This document shows positions 29,684 through 40,340 of a stretch of 64,000 bases of DNA, in pieces. The notes below the pieces were generated by a model, which saw only the letters and a program-made list of their open reading frames with translations, was not told the origin of the DNA and did not search any database. Numbering within the stretch: position 1 is the stretch's first letter; the number at the start of each line of letters is the position of its first letter. Both the position numbers and the translations under genes were made by a program. The stretch is from Eukaryota sp. TZLM1-RC (Eukaryota > Metamonada: BaSk clade): assembly GCA_040285825.1 (NCBI GenBank), contig JAUPSS010000001.1, positions 310,001 through 374,000 on the forward strand, in the 5' to 3' direction.

Positions 29684-31489
29684 ATGCAGACCTTGTTAAC
29701 CATTGGTTCTATCAAGAACCTTCACCTAATAGATCCTGGGCTATATGTTCTTCTCATAATGGTTCCTTATGCTTCAAATTGCAATGTCAAAAGGGCATCT
29801 TTTAGACCTTCTCAACCTCGACTCCACACCCAAACCGACCAGTCTGGTCTTCTCACTTCGTTTCTTCCTTCTTTGTCAGATCTTTCATCAACCGTCCAAA
29901 ACCACATTAATTCAATTGCATCTTCCAACGACATTTCCCCCGACTCTTACACCTTGTTCTCCTCCAAGTGCGTAGAGATTCATTACCGTGGTGTTTCAGA
30001 ACAAATCAACGATCTTTTCTCATTTTCCCTTCCTTCCCCACCACCCCTTGCCCATTTCATTCTACTCTACAACCCCTCTCTCAATAATGAAGCCAGAGAA
30101 GTGGATCTTTCGGAGTTTGTGTTTGCCACATCGACTTGTCTATCTCTTAGTCCTAACCACAACCACTACCATGTTCCATTACTGTTTACGGACTTATCTT
30201 ATTATTGTTGTTTTTCAATAACTTTGCATTTTAATTTAAATGATCAAACAAACAGGGAGTTTTTGAATACAATTTCAAGTCATTATCCTGGAGATTTAAA
30301 TTTCGCTTTATTTAAATTCAACTCTTTTAATTCCTGGTCTGAAGTTTGCCACGTGTTGTCTACGTGTTGTGGTCTCGTTAATAAATGCTTACTTACTGAA
30401 ACCGCAAAAAGTAGGTCAATTGGGTTTAGGTCAATATTCCCTTCTTTTCTGAGCTCTTGTCATGTCATCAGTGATCTCTACTTGTCTGAAATTCGTCAGG
30501 AATCACACGGAATTAACATTTCTGATAATTTTTCTTCTCTGATTCAAACACAAGTACCGACTTTGTCCCCTGATTTACTTGAAACCAGCTTCTTCAAGTC
30601 AAACGTGATTTACTGCACGAAATCTCAAATTAAATCACCAAGGAAATCTTGTGGAAAGCATCATCAAATGTTTTTGTTGTACGGTTTGGGTGGGAAAGCT
30701 TCTGACATGTTCTATTGGAAAACTCTGCTATCAATCTATACGTCATGTGATGTCATCATCTTGAACTCAATCACTGACTTTTCTAGAAATTTGACCGATC
30801 TGACTGACACACTAGCTGAGGAATTGAGCTCACATCTTAAGAAATTGCCGAAAAATACGAAGATTTCATTCTTGGGTCACTCACTAGGGGCAGTTTTGAT
30901 TAGGTCAGTACTTTCTTCTCCAAATATTCAAAAATTTTCTAAAAATTTTCATACTTTTATTTCGTTAGCCGGTCCTCACTTGGGGATTGAATTAAATTCT
31001 TTTTTAGTCAAATCTGGTATTTTCTTGATGAAAACGTTCACTAGACAGCGATCTCTTTCTGACTTGCAGTTGAGGAAACCAATCAATCTTTCCTGTCGGA
31101 AACCAGTCGAGAATGATTGTTTTATGTCGAATTTGGCACAAAGGGGGTCAGAATTGGGAAATTTCAAGAACATTCTTCTTTTTGGAAGTCAACAAGACGG
31201 CTTCGTGCCTTACACCTCATCACTCTTGACTTTAGTTGACGAAGTCACAAATGATTGTGAAGCTAATATTAACTCTGCCTGTAGTGTACTACTTGCCAGA
31301 ATTTCTTCAGGAAAACTAATTGAAAATGTTTACAGATTTGATGTTGTTTTCTCAGAGCACAATTTATCCAAGACGTGTCAGTCAAAATTGGATCACTTAG
31401 CTGGAAAGGCTGCTCATGTGGCGTTCTTGGTCGATTTGCAGTTTATTACAACATCAATTCATTCTATTATGCATTTATTGGACGAGTAA
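29684..31489 (+). CDS. FAM135/DUF676-like serine hydrolase
   Basis: A 601-residue protein whose C-terminal half matches the FAM135 (DUF676) putative lipase family. Visible motifs: LLYGLGGKASDMFYWKTLLS (in place of the HG-LxGN region), ITDFSRNLTDLTDTLAEELS, nucleophile elbow ISFLGHSLGAVLIRSVLSSP (G-H-S-L-G), FISLAGPHLGIEL and FGSQQDGFVPYTSSL, which carries the probable catalytic Asp region. The catalytic His is probably in VVFSEHNLS. The N-terminus (LIDPGLYVLLIMVPYASNC) fits the start of the FAM135 N-terminal domain but lacks the first strand, so an upstream exon may be missing. No signal peptide. Substrate unknown. Confidence 0.8.
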   Translation: MQTLLTIGSIKNLHLIDPGLYVLLIMVPYASNCNVKRASFRPSQPRLHTQTDQSGLLTSFLPSLSDLSSTVQNHINSIASSNDISPDSYTLFSSKCVEIHYRGVSEQINDLFSFSLPSPPPLAHFILLYNPSLNNEAREVDLSEFVFATSTCLSLSPNHNHYHVPLLFTDLSYYCCFSITLHFNLNDQTNREFLNTISSHYPGDLNFALFKFNSFNSWSEVCHVLSTCCGLVNKCLLTETAKSRSIGFRSIFPSFLSSCHVISDLYLSEIRQESHGINISDNFSSLIQTQVPTLSPDLLETSFFKSNVIYCTKSQIKSPRKSCGKHHQMFLLYGLGGKASDMFYWKTLLSIYTSCDVIILNSITDFSRNLTDLTDTLAEELSSHLKKLPKNTKISFLGHSLGAVLIRSVLSSPNIQKFSKNFHTFISLAGPHLGIELNSFLVKSGIFLMKTFTRQRSLSDLQLRKPINLSCRKPVENDCFMSNLAQRGSELGNFKNILLFGSQQDGFVPYTSSLLTLVDEVTNDCEANINSACSVLLARISSGKLIENVYRFDVVFSEHNLSKTCQSKLDHLAGKAAHVAFLVDLQFITTSIHSIMHLLDE

Positions 31490-31700
31490 GGTTCCAGAAT
31501 CCAAGGAAAAATATCAATCAAATCCTTTTTTTATTGATTTATTTTTTCAAAAAAATTAATTAATTGTCAATGTTTTAACTGATTCTTAATTAATTGTCTG
31601 GACCTTAACTTTTTTTCCATTCAATTTGAATCAACAACAAGAGAATTCCAGGTATTCAAATGATCTCTAAGGTAATTTTATTTTTTTTATTTTCCAATAA

Positions 31701-33425
31701 TTACTTCATTTGTTTCAAGAATCGAACTACCTCAACAGCTTCATCCCAATCAGTATTTTTAAATCTTAACAATAATTGGAATAAATAATCAAATGAAGTG
31801 TAATCTTGAATTGATAGCAAGTGTTTAAAATAGAACACAACTAAACAAAACTTGGCGTGGGAAATTTTTGAATTTAATAATGTTTTCATTGAATAATAAA
31901 CATCAGAAATTATTTCATATTTGAATAACGTACCTCTAATTCTCGAAATATTATTTAAAAATTCTTTTCCTTGGATGATTGGGTCATAATCTTCTTCGTC
32001 AGACACTGGTATTATTTCCTTGTCTTTGTTTGACTTTAAAAGAAACTGTTCTATATTTGACCCACTATTTGATCCCCTTTTTGAAATTTTGGTGAAGCTG
32101 ATGGCAACCCCCCTGATGTCCGTCAAGTCAAAACCATATTTGGTGTAAAGTCTTTCAAAACATTTTCTTCCATCCTTCAACAAACTTGTCTGACACCTTG
32201 AAATTTTCAAATCGTAATCGATATTGATCCCTTCTGTGTACTGCACACACTCCCCGCACCCTCCCCACTTAGGCGGAATGACAGGAGCAGAAGGAGCCCT
32301 GATGAGGAGTTTAAGAGACATTCTACCTGCATTAGAATCATCTTCATTCAACCGGGTTATGTTTTCCTTGACAACACGGTCAATAAAAGTCAGCGTATTG
32401 TCAAGAGTAGTCAACCGAACTCCCCAGTTAATATTTGTCGAAACTGTAGACCTCAGAGAAGAGCTCAAGTCGAGATCATCAGAGGTGTCAGTTCCTCTGG
32501 ACAAAAGGGTGAAAATTTGAGTTCTCTTTGGTCCCAAAATTTCAATCAATTGCGATTGATTTTCTTGATCGAATGTTTTTAACTGTCCCAAAACGGAAAC
32601 TCCAATCATTTTTAATTGACTTTCCAAGATTCCTCCTATTCCTGGTACTTTGGATATCGGAAGTTCATCCAAATATTGAGCAAAATTTATACCATGTATC
32701 ACCAACTGTCCATCAGGTTTAGCTATAGAAGTGGCAATCCTAGACAATCTGGGACCAAGCCCAACTCCACAAGAAGAGCTCAGCCCAGTCTCAGCCATAA
32801 TTTCAGCGCGTATGACAGTTGCAAGCTCAAAAGGGTGAAGTGAGCAATCAGAAATATCAAGAATAGCCTCATCAATCGAAATTGGTTTAATCTTAAACGA
32901 TGGCACAAATTTATTAAATATCTTGTACATTTTCAAAGAGAGGTCTGCATAGACAGAAAACGGTTCATAAGGGACAACAACTAGGTCAGGACACAGCACC
33001 TTGGCTTGGGACGTCCACATTGATGCCCTGACCCCGTACTCTCTTGCCTTGTATGAACATGCTGCAATCTCTCCCGTTCCATTCCGAGAATGGGATATGG
33101 CAATGGGTAGACCAAGAAGAGAAGAGTTGTGTTTAATGGCAACAGAAGCAAAGAAAGAATCCAGATCACAATGAAGATAGACCTTCTTAGTCAAGGGAAA
33201 TTCAGGTGGTGTTCGCCATGGTGGAGGGTGGGTGGAAGTGGCTGGTTGAGGGAGTCTGGACAGCGTAGATTGAATCTTAGCACGGAGAGAGGTCCTCCAG
33301 TATGATAGATGATGTAGCCTTGAAGATCCAAAATACTTACTGATAAAGTCTTCGTCCATACAGTTAGGCAGGGATGCCTCTGGATTAGGCTGAATAGGCT
33401 GGTGTATGTCGTCTACATCATCCAT
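31701..33425 (-). CDS. REV1: REV1-like Y-family translesion DNA polymerase, no BRCT domain
   Basis: REV1 inserts dCMP opposite lesions and scaffolds other translesion polymerases. Residues 35-50 (SRLHHLSYWRTSLR) are the REV1-specific N-digit. The palm follows: HCDLDSFFASV with D87 and D89, AACSYKAREYGV, PYEPFSVY, and SIDEAILD with D185 and E186. A helix-hairpin-helix thumb is at ISKVPGIGGILESQLK, and the little finger begins near WGVRLTTL. The last ~90 residues end DWDEAVEVVRFLKQMK, compatible with the REV1 C-terminal interaction domain. The N-terminal BRCT domain of animal and yeast REV1 is absent; only ~30 residues precede the N-digit. Total 574 residues, short for the family. Confidence 0.85.
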   Translation of the reverse strand: MDDVDDIHQPIQPNPEASLPNCMDEDFISKYFGSSRLHHLSYWRTSLRAKIQSTLSRLPQPATSTHPPPWRTPPEFPLTKKVYLHCDLDSFFASVAIKHNSSLLGLPIAISHSRNGTGEIAACSYKAREYGVRASMWTSQAKVLCPDLVVVPYEPFSVYADLSLKMYKIFNKFVPSFKIKPISIDEAILDISDCSLHPFELATVIRAEIMAETGLSSSCGVGLGPRLSRIATSIAKPDGQLVIHGINFAQYLDELPISKVPGIGGILESQLKMIGVSVLGQLKTFDQENQSQLIEILGPKRTQIFTLLSRGTDTSDDLDLSSSLRSTVSTNINWGVRLTTLDNTLTFIDRVVKENITRLNEDDSNAGRMSLKLLIRAPSAPVIPPKWGGCGECVQYTEGINIDYDLKISRCQTSLLKDGRKCFERLYTKYGFDLTDIRGVAISFTKISKRGSNSGSNIEQFLLKSNKDKEIIPVSDEEDYDPIIQGKEFLNNISRIRGTLFKYEIISDVYYSMKTLLNSKISHAKFCLVVFYFKHLLSIQDYTSFDYLFQLLLRFKNTDWDEAVEVVRFLKQMK

Positions 33426-33559
33426 TGCATTGTTTTGTGACTAAATGTGAGTATTTACTCAAATTCAAAACAAAAGAAAAGCATCAAAATAAGGGAAATA
33501 AATAGCTTGTGTGAAGTGACATCACTGTCCCATTTTCCAAAAAAGAATACTTGAGCAAA

Positions 33560-33770
33560 TTGGCTCTCAAACATGAAATTTTTGAACGACTTCCTGAAAA
33601 TAGTGCAGAGACAGTAATTAATTGATATCTTTTAATGGCGTTCTTGAATCCAATCCGCCAGTAATAGTTTATTTCCATTATTGCAATTTTATTAGTTGAA
33701 GTTACAGCTAGAAAGCAAGCAATTTAGCAATTTGTAGAGGAGATATCAGTTATATCAATTGTGTCTTGCT
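33560..33770 (+). mobile_element. Faint family 1 LINE remnant
   Basis: Scattered matches to the family 1 tail: TTTTAATGGCGTTCTTGAATCCAA-like sequence near 33630 and CTAGAAAGCAAGCA...TTTGTAGAGGAGAT near 33710-33740. Strongly decayed. The rest of 33430-33960 shows nothing. Confidence 0.4.
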
Positions 33771-33963
33771 AATTCTGTGTTTACGTTAAGTATCAAAGTT
33801 TGATACAGTTTATCTAACAAACAAGCAGTGTTGCAATCAGTTTGTGGATGTTGAACTCTGCTGTGGCAATTAGTGAAAAGAAGCAGAGAAATAGTTGTCT
33901 AGCTGATGCAATTGTGCATTAGGATTGTAAACGGTATATGATTCAAAAGTTTGGTTCAAAACT

Positions 33964-34823
33964 ATGCAGGGAATTCAAAAAAATTCCCGGCAAAATCCAG
34001 GGTTACATTCTCCTTCAACTATGAAACGAACATCCCAACGATCCACGCATTCACATAAGAGAGTCAATCAAGAAGAATCCACGGATACAAGATCCCAACT
34101 TCTTCCGTATGTACATCAAGCAGTAGCTGACCACAGTACCTTAGAGAATAATGACTTGCATATTTGCAAGAGAATTTGAGTAACATTGGTCTTGAACGCA
34201 TGTCACACTGCTACTTTGAGAGCTGTCTCCTGAATAAAAGTGAGCTCAGTATCGATGCCATGTCACCCCTCAATGAAACAGATACTGCTGCATTACATAA
34301 TCTCAAGTCTCAATGCTCATTCGATACCTACGAAAGCAAGTTCATTTCAGAAATTGAAGATTATGTGATCAATTATAACCTTCCTGACGAAGTTCAAAAC
34401 AAACTTAATTTCTCCCATGAAGAGAAAGCGGAAGCTAGATGCTTTCTTGGTCATGTTTTATGGTCAATGTACACCTCCTTCGACGTTGATTCCTCTATGG
34501 AAAAAAGTGTAGTAGAAGTTATAACAGCAGAACTGAAGGTCTGGACCGAAATGGAAAGGTACCTTCAGCCTCTTGCTGAACCCGAAGAACATGTGAGTGT
34601 TGAAGATACTCCTCCTCCACATCGCTCCGTTTTTGACCAAATATTGTTTACAATGGAAAAAGGCTTTGAATCTATGGCAAATGGCATTCAACGGATGGAA
34701 AACCGCTTTGAATCTATGGCAAATGGCATTCAACGGATGGAAAAAGGCTTTGAATCTATGACAAATGGCATTCAACGGATGGAAAACAGCTTCGAATCTA
34801 TGGCAAAAGAATTTCACCAATGA
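33964..34823 (+). CDS. Hypothetical protein with a 14-residue repeat, frame change near 34160
   Basis: A first frame (33964-34179, MQGIQKNSRQNPGLHSPST) leads into a second (about 34155-34823) without a clean splice pair; a tiny intron or a frameshift joins them. The second part includes EEKAEARCFLGHVLWSMYTS, DVDSSMEKSVVEV and ELKVWTEMERYLQPLAEPEE, then four copies of a FESMANGIQRMEK-like repeat that would form a coiled coil. No known family. The middle is homologous to the hairpin at 24.6 kb. The repeated arrangement suggests either a lineage-specific gene or part of a mobile element. Confidence 0.5.
34664..34803 (+). repeat. 42-bp tandem repeat inside the hypothetical gene
   Basis: About 3.3 units encoding F-E-S-M-A-N-G-I-Q-R-M-E-K/N-G/R, period 42 bases, with only a few substitutions. 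The unit length preserves the frame. Probably recent slippage or unequal exchange. Confidence 0.85.
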
Positions 34824-35730
34824 TAAGAATTATCAACACATATTTAAAGCAATGTGATATTTTTAAGCATGAAGTTCAGTTATGATTTATAATTAAAAAC
34901 GAAATTTCCTATTTATTTATTTATTGCTGCTTCATAGGGCTCATTTGAACAGAATAAGCAAATTTGCAGTTAGAAGCAGCTATGTAAGAATCTAGCTTCT
35001 CTTGGCTCAGAACTGCCTTAGACTTTTCCTGTGCTTGAACTATTGGGTCATGCCATGGATTAGCGTATATGGTACGTATATCCTAGAGACATTCATTGTT
35101 GAACAGTATAGGATTTGTTGATAACTTTGGTTGGTCCAGACCAAATACACCACCCCACGAACGACAATTTTCTTACCACACGACAATTCCTATTTTTGAT
35201 TGACCTCCATGGAAAACTTATCCTTTTGTTTTACAACTGGATGTAATGTACTTACAAGACAAATATACAAGAAATGCCACTGCTAGCAATTGTAAACACA
35301 ACTCCATAAGAAAGCATTTTCAAACGTTGTAAACAACACCAGACAGAAGCTTACAGAACCCGAAGAAAGTGTTGCTAGGAAGGAAAGAAAGAAATCATCA
35401 AGTACTGCACAAAAGAAACCGTAGAAAGAATTGTTAGTAATTGATAGTTAACTGATTTATCAATATTGACTGACAACATATAAGAGTAACACAGAGAAAG
35501 AAGAAGGAAAGTATGACGTCATAATGGAAAGAAAATGTCGTGCAGTGAGAAAATTGTCGTCTATGGGGCGGTGTACATAGTCTATAGTCTATCCTTTGGT
35601 TTTTATCAACTTTGGCCAGTAACGAATAGTATTTGTGAGAATTTTACCAGAAACAAAAATGAATTAACATTTTATTAATTCGAATCAAAATCCTAAGAGA
35701 CCATAGGTAAAGCCTTATTAACTAACTACC
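34824..35730. other. Intergenic stretch without recognisable gene
   Basis: AT-rich DNA with stops in all frames. I see no RNA gene, repeat array or coding signal in it. Confidence 0.5.
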
Positions 35731-35743
35731 AACGGCAATTATT

Positions 35744-36358
35744 TAGTATTTATTGAATTTGCACACTTAATTAAATTAATTCATATCTAATGGGACGAAT
35801 ATCATTGAACCAAGATTTCCTCTACAAAATCTTGATCTGCTTGCTGTCCAGCTAAAGTTTCTCTTATTCGATTGAAAAACCGAGGTAATCTATTAATAAT
35901 GACAAATTGAATTCGAAAGCGCCAAAAAATAACAAATCTTTTCATTGTATTTTCTTGAACCATTTTTTGGTAGTCATTCAAAAAAGTTTCTGCTTCTACT
36001 GATAGTTTTTTGTTTATCGAAAATGGGAAAGCAATAAAACTAGTTGTTTATTTCTACCAGCATTAGCTTCTTCGATATCTTTGTCATATTTTCTATGTTT
36101 CTCTTTTGCTTTAAAATCAAGAGCAGTCACAGGATTAAGTTTTCTTCTGTGAACCAAAGTATCATTTGCAACATTACATGAGACAAAGTCAACAATAGCT
36201 TCAGAATTATTAATCAAATCACAGTATACATCACCTCTATCATCAGAACCAAAATTATTCAGAGAAAGTGTTTCCTTCAGCAGAGGGTCTTTGGTACACG
36301 ATTTTCTTGTAGTTTGTGCCAATATGAAAACAGTGTCTCTAACAGCATCATGTAATGT
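35744..36358 (-). mobile_element. Family 1 LINE 3' fragment with 13-bp target-site duplication
   Basis: The reverse strand starts in LHDAVRDTVFILAQTTRKSC and continues through SLNNFGSDDRGDVYCD and FVSCNVANDTLVHRRKLNPV to the conserved 3' tail at the low-coordinate end. The 13-mer AACGGCAATTATT is at 35731-35743 and at 36359-36371, flanking the element exactly. Only ~615 bp were inserted, a severe 5' truncation. A frameshift lies near 36020. 36372-37506 holds no convincing gene, only small stop-bounded frames. Confidence 0.9.
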
Positions 36359-37506
36359 AACGGCAATTATTGAAATCATAAGAAGTACAACTTCAACTAA
36401 ACATGATGAATAATTTACTGAAACACACTGTAATTTAGCGGGAATATTGGTAACTTTTTCTCAGGCAGTTTTGACATCTGACAATTCATTACATTGTTGA
36501 TTCCAGTATATCAAAGTGAATGGTTGAAAACTCTTCTGTATTTCAGTTGATCAAAAATAAGCTATAAACATTGAATTGTGTCAGCAATTGATAGGGATTT
36601 CTAATGATAATGGTACCCCATTTACGGAAAATATAAAGCAGAATAATCTGGGTTCAATTCCCTTTCTGACTACAGTTTTCTGTAACAAAATCGAATTTAA
36701 TTTTTCTATTGCCAGCAACGGATGTCAATCATTTATTCTTGATTCTTTTCATTTTAACGTTTAGGTATGCTGTGTTTGATGTACGTGGTTACCTTTACAT
36801 ATGGTAATGTTTTAATTCAGCACTATCAATACATTGTCACAATTAGTCGAAATATTAGTTGAGAAACTATGTAATCCACACAAAATCACAATGATTTCGC
36901 TTAAGTGTGATAGTACATCTTCGTTGGCACATTAAGGCTTTTGAATATCAATAGAAAATAAATTAACTTGTCCTTTTTGTAATTCTCCAACTTATGGCCA
37001 CGTCTTCAGCTTTAGCAACATACAATCCTCAAGTTTATGGAACTCTCTGAACTGATTCTGGTTGGACTTTGAATACGAGCTTTTGTTCCTTTATGTGACC
37101 TGATAATTGACCTCATTTCTTAATTTGTAAAAGTAATCAAAAAATTACAGTCACTCATTTTTTATATTGTAAACATTTTCACAAACACTATGTATGTTTC
37201 TCCTCTCAAGAAAAAGTTGTTGAACAAGCTCCTTTTCAATCCTTTCCAATTTTGTACAAATTCGTTCAATGTGCCATTGATTAAGTTTTCACTACTTACA
37301 CGTTCATTTCCTATTCAAATAAAATATAGTCTGAATTCAAATGAAATTCCCAGGTCATTAATCAGTAAAACAGTATGCCGAACCAATCCATCACTTCCAT
37401 CACTTTGATGCATCATCTTCTGAATTGGTTAACACTGATTATAGAAAGAAGATCATACTTTCAATTTTTTGCTTTAATCTTTTAAATCATCAACATCAAT
37501 AGGTGA

Positions 37507-38550
37507 ATGCTTCCACCTATTGGTGTGAAAACACCTGAGCCCCGTCCTCTTGTTATATCAAATCTCAATAAAGCAAAGGCAATCTTTATCGCTCAGAAGT
37601 GTTCGATACCACCACTCTTTCACTACAGCAATAACACACGGAGCTGTTCACCAGTTAAACTTACTACATTATACTCTACTCCACAATCTGATTTGGAAAC
37701 TCTCTCTGAAAATGTACTTAGGCAAATCTTGCAGCGTTTTAAGAAACTCAGTCTCTTTCTGAAACATGTACACGGTTCCTGTGTACTTTCTCCCACAGAA
37801 ATAGTAGACTTTATAAACAATTACATCTCTTCCCTAAAACTCAAAAAAAGAAACCCCATCACAATCCAGTACAAAAGGAACATGAACTCAGCCTTTGCTA
37901 TGACCAATTCGACTTTGTTCATTAGACTTCCATTGACCAGGATGACCACAGTGGAAATTCAATCAGTCTGTGATCATGAAATTGGCACCCATTTTCTTCG
38001 TTCTTTTAACCATTCAAAACAAGCTTTTGGTGCAAAAAATATGAAAAAACAATTGAAACTTTGTAGTTATTATGAAGTTGAGGAAGGTTTAGCTGCACTT
38101 AACACGATCATTTCTTGGAAGTTCAAATCCATATTTAAGCCATGTCTTCATTACTATTCTTGTATCAAAGCCCACAACCTGCCTTTTTTAGACCTATTTC
38201 GACATTTAAAACAATTTATTGATAGCGATGAACTGTGTTGGGACGAAGTTATAAGAGTAAAGAGGGGTGTTGGAGTCAAAGAAGTGGGAGTGTACAGTAA
38301 AGATCAAGTCTATTTGAGGGGTTTGATTAGATTGTTGCGGTCGAGAAGGGTTATTAACTGGAAAAAAGTCTACAGTGGAAGACTTGATTTGAGAGATTTG
38401 GACGTGATTGATGGTTATTATGACGAGTCATTAGTGGTGATGCCTCCTTTTTTTATCAATGAGGATCATTATTTGTCATTGTTGGATCAGATTGTAGTTG
38501 ATAATAACTTGACTGAGTATGTGGGAGAAGGGTTTGCTACAATTGGTTAG
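37507..38550 (+). CDS. MATCAP/DUF1704-like tyrosine carboxypeptidase
   Basis: Matches the DUF1704 family that includes MATCAP (KIAA0895L), which removes the C-terminal tyrosine of alpha-tubulin. Metal site: H157-E-I-G-T-H162, then the downstream acid in SYYEVEEGLAALN. Further family blocks: LPLTRMTTVEIQSVCDHEIG, ELCWDEVIRVKRGVGVKEVG, SKDQVYLRGLIRLLRSRRVI and the C-terminal LVVMPPF. Length 347, close to the catalytic region of animal members without their long N-terminal extension. Cytosolic by appearance. It ends 56 bases from the convergent TM9SF gene. Confidence 0.85.
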   Translation: MLPPIGVKTPEPRPLVISNLNKAKAIFIAQKCSIPPLFHYSNNTRSCSPVKLTTLYSTPQSDLETLSENVLRQILQRFKKLSLFLKHVHGSCVLSPTEIVDFINNYISSLKLKKRNPITIQYKRNMNSAFAMTNSTLFIRLPLTRMTTVEIQSVCDHEIGTHFLRSFNHSKQAFGAKNMKKQLKLCSYYEVEEGLAALNTIISWKFKSIFKPCLHYYSCIKAHNLPFLDLFRHLKQFIDSDELCWDEVIRVKRGVGVKEVGVYSKDQVYLRGLIRLLRSRRVINWKKVYSGRLDLRDLDVIDGYYDESLVVMPPFFINEDHYLSLLDQIVVDNNLTEYVGEGFATIG

Positions 38551-38606
38551 TTCTTGTAAATATTGTATAATAAATCATTTATTTCACCACCTAATCAATC
38601 AATCAA

Positions 38607-40340
38607 TCAATCAGTTTTGATTGAACCATATGCTTTGTTGATGAAAACAAATACAGCCATCCACGCTACACTACCTAATATTAAATACAAACCATAACAA
38701 CCAAGAAAAGTGTAACCAATAAAGTAGAAAAATTGAAAAGTTCCAGACATTTCAGATCTGATGTAGTATAACAAACAATAAAACCAAACAAAAATAGCCG
38801 TTGAACCTCCATAAAAGAAGGCAGAAGTCCACCATCTGTAATCACCAGCTGAAAGTTGAAAATAGGTGAGGACAAGAGTGACAGATATTACCACAACGAG
38901 GAGAGAAATGGCAATGACCACTAGGACACCATATAATTGGTAAATATTGTTGGACCAAAAAGAAGACATCACAAAGGACAATTCAAGAAAGATGGCTGAG
39001 AATGGCAGCAGCCCAGCTACTACCCCAAATGCCTTTCTTGACCTGAACCAAGGCTGACCTGGAATAGGCTTGGGGTAAGGGGAGACTTTAACAGGAGGAG
39101 AGAACGTAGGGGTGAACTTTCGAGAAGCTAACCCAGTCACAATGGAAAGAGGAAAGGAGACAAAAAGAAGAAGGGAAACCAACAGGAGGACGGTAGAGAA
39201 AGAAAGCGAATGCGTCACATTAGATCCCAAAGCAATAAAGGATAAGGAAAAGATGATGAACAAAGCCGGGACAGAGTACAACACACTTTGAACCACCAGG
39301 TTAAGAGCGTAGTCCTTACCACCAATTCTTTTATAAAGGTACCCTGATATCGTGCCACCTATTGAAGAAGAAAGAACGAACAAGAACAAGAGGAGGGAGA
39401 CAGAACTACCGGCGTAGGGTTTGAGTGATGAGGAGAAGAAGAGACGGACAATGAGAGAAAGAGCCAGGGTTGAAAGAAGTTGAAGCCCTGTAGCTACAAA
39501 GGCAATCAAAAATGATAGCTTCTTTGGAGGCCTAAACACGTCTGGGGAGATGGACTTCCATCCCTGTAGATCAAATTCATCAATGGTGAGGGATGTAGGA
39601 AGAGCCTCTGATGCCTTGTTGTACCTCATCACATCCTTTCTCAGAACCCTTAGTAAGACCCCAGTCATCAAAACAACACCAATGATAACCAAGCTGGTGG
39701 AGTTTATGATGGAAAACCAATGTATCTTCATTGATGAAGTCAGGGCTGATCCATAGATATCAAACCTTTGATCGTACTGCACCTTTGTTGGAAGCCATGT
39801 AACTTGATAAGAGAACGGAATGTGGACAGGGGAGAGGTCATTACGGGGAAGAGGGAAGGAGTGTGTTTTGGATAATGTTACATTGACTCCTACCACATCA
39901 TCCTGGTTGTAAAAGATGTAGAAATGAAAGTCAGTGTATATGGAGGGGGTTTTCTGAGAATTGATGAAACCTACAGGCCCCCACATTGGGAGGTCATCTA
40001 GCATCATCTCGTGCCAGTATTCATTGTCTACTGCCTTAATGAACTTGCGAAGGCCCTTGACAGGGATTGGTTTGTCTGAAGTGCAGATTGGAGTCTTTGG
40101 CACATCCATTTTGAATGGGATTTGGTAAGGAGATGCAATATAACGGTGACCTTGTAACACTTCACCGAGGCTCATAAGTTTCAGTATAAGCTTTGGAGGG
40201 CGACAGTATGGAAGAGAGTAAAACTGGTAGCGGGTTGAAACAGAATGTTGAGGAAAGACAGTATTGACATAAACTACCCGTGAGGATGATGTACAGAGGA
40301 CTGTTGCTGCCAACAGACATATTAAGAGGATGTGTCGCAT
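38607..40340 (-). CDS. TM9SF nonaspanin (transmembrane 9 superfamily)
   Basis: Signal peptide (MRHILLICLLAATVLCTSSS), a luminal domain of about 180 residues with VNVTLSKTHSF and family motifs (YQIPFKMDVP, EYWHEMMLDDLPMWGPVG, HFYIFYNQDDVVGVNV), then nine hydrophobic segments. Signatures: INSTSLVIIGVVLMTGVLLR, GWKSISPDVFRPPKKL, GGTISGYLYKRIGG, the IPGQPWFRSR region and SAGDYRWWTSAFFYGGSTA. The C-terminus ends INKAYGSIKTD, whose K-T-D matches the K-x-D/E COPI-retrieval signal of TM9SF proteins, implying residence in Golgi or endosomes. 577 residues, normal for the family. Likely role in sorting glycine-rich membrane segments. Confidence 0.95.
   Translation of the reverse strand: MRHILLICLLAATVLCTSSSRVVYVNTVFPQHSVSTRYQFYSLPYCRPPKLILKLMSLGEVLQGHRYIASPYQIPFKMDVPKTPICTSDKPIPVKGLRKFIKAVDNEYWHEMMLDDLPMWGPVGFINSQKTPSIYTDFHFYIFYNQDDVVGVNVTLSKTHSFPLPRNDLSPVHIPFSYQVTWLPTKVQYDQRFDIYGSALTSSMKIHWFSIINSTSLVIIGVVLMTGVLLRVLRKDVMRYNKASEALPTSLTIDEFDLQGWKSISPDVFRPPKKLSFLIAFVATGLQLLSTLALSLIVRLFFSSSLKPYAGSSVSLLLFLFVLSSSIGGTISGYLYKRIGGKDYALNLVVQSVLYSVPALFIIFSLSFIALGSNVTHSLSFSTVLLLVSLLLFVSFPLSIVTGLASRKFTPTFSPPVKVSPYPKPIPGQPWFRSRKAFGVVAGLLPFSAIFLELSFVMSSFWSNNIYQLYGVLVVIAISLLVVVISVTLVLTYFQLSAGDYRWWTSAFFYGGSTAIFVWFYCLLYYIRSEMSGTFQFFYFIGYTFLGCYGLYLILGSVAWMAVFVFINKAYGSIKTD

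Noticed and set aside
34664-34803. A CRISPR-like array
   Set aside because: Units are contiguous, in frame and without spacers. It is a coding tandem repeat.
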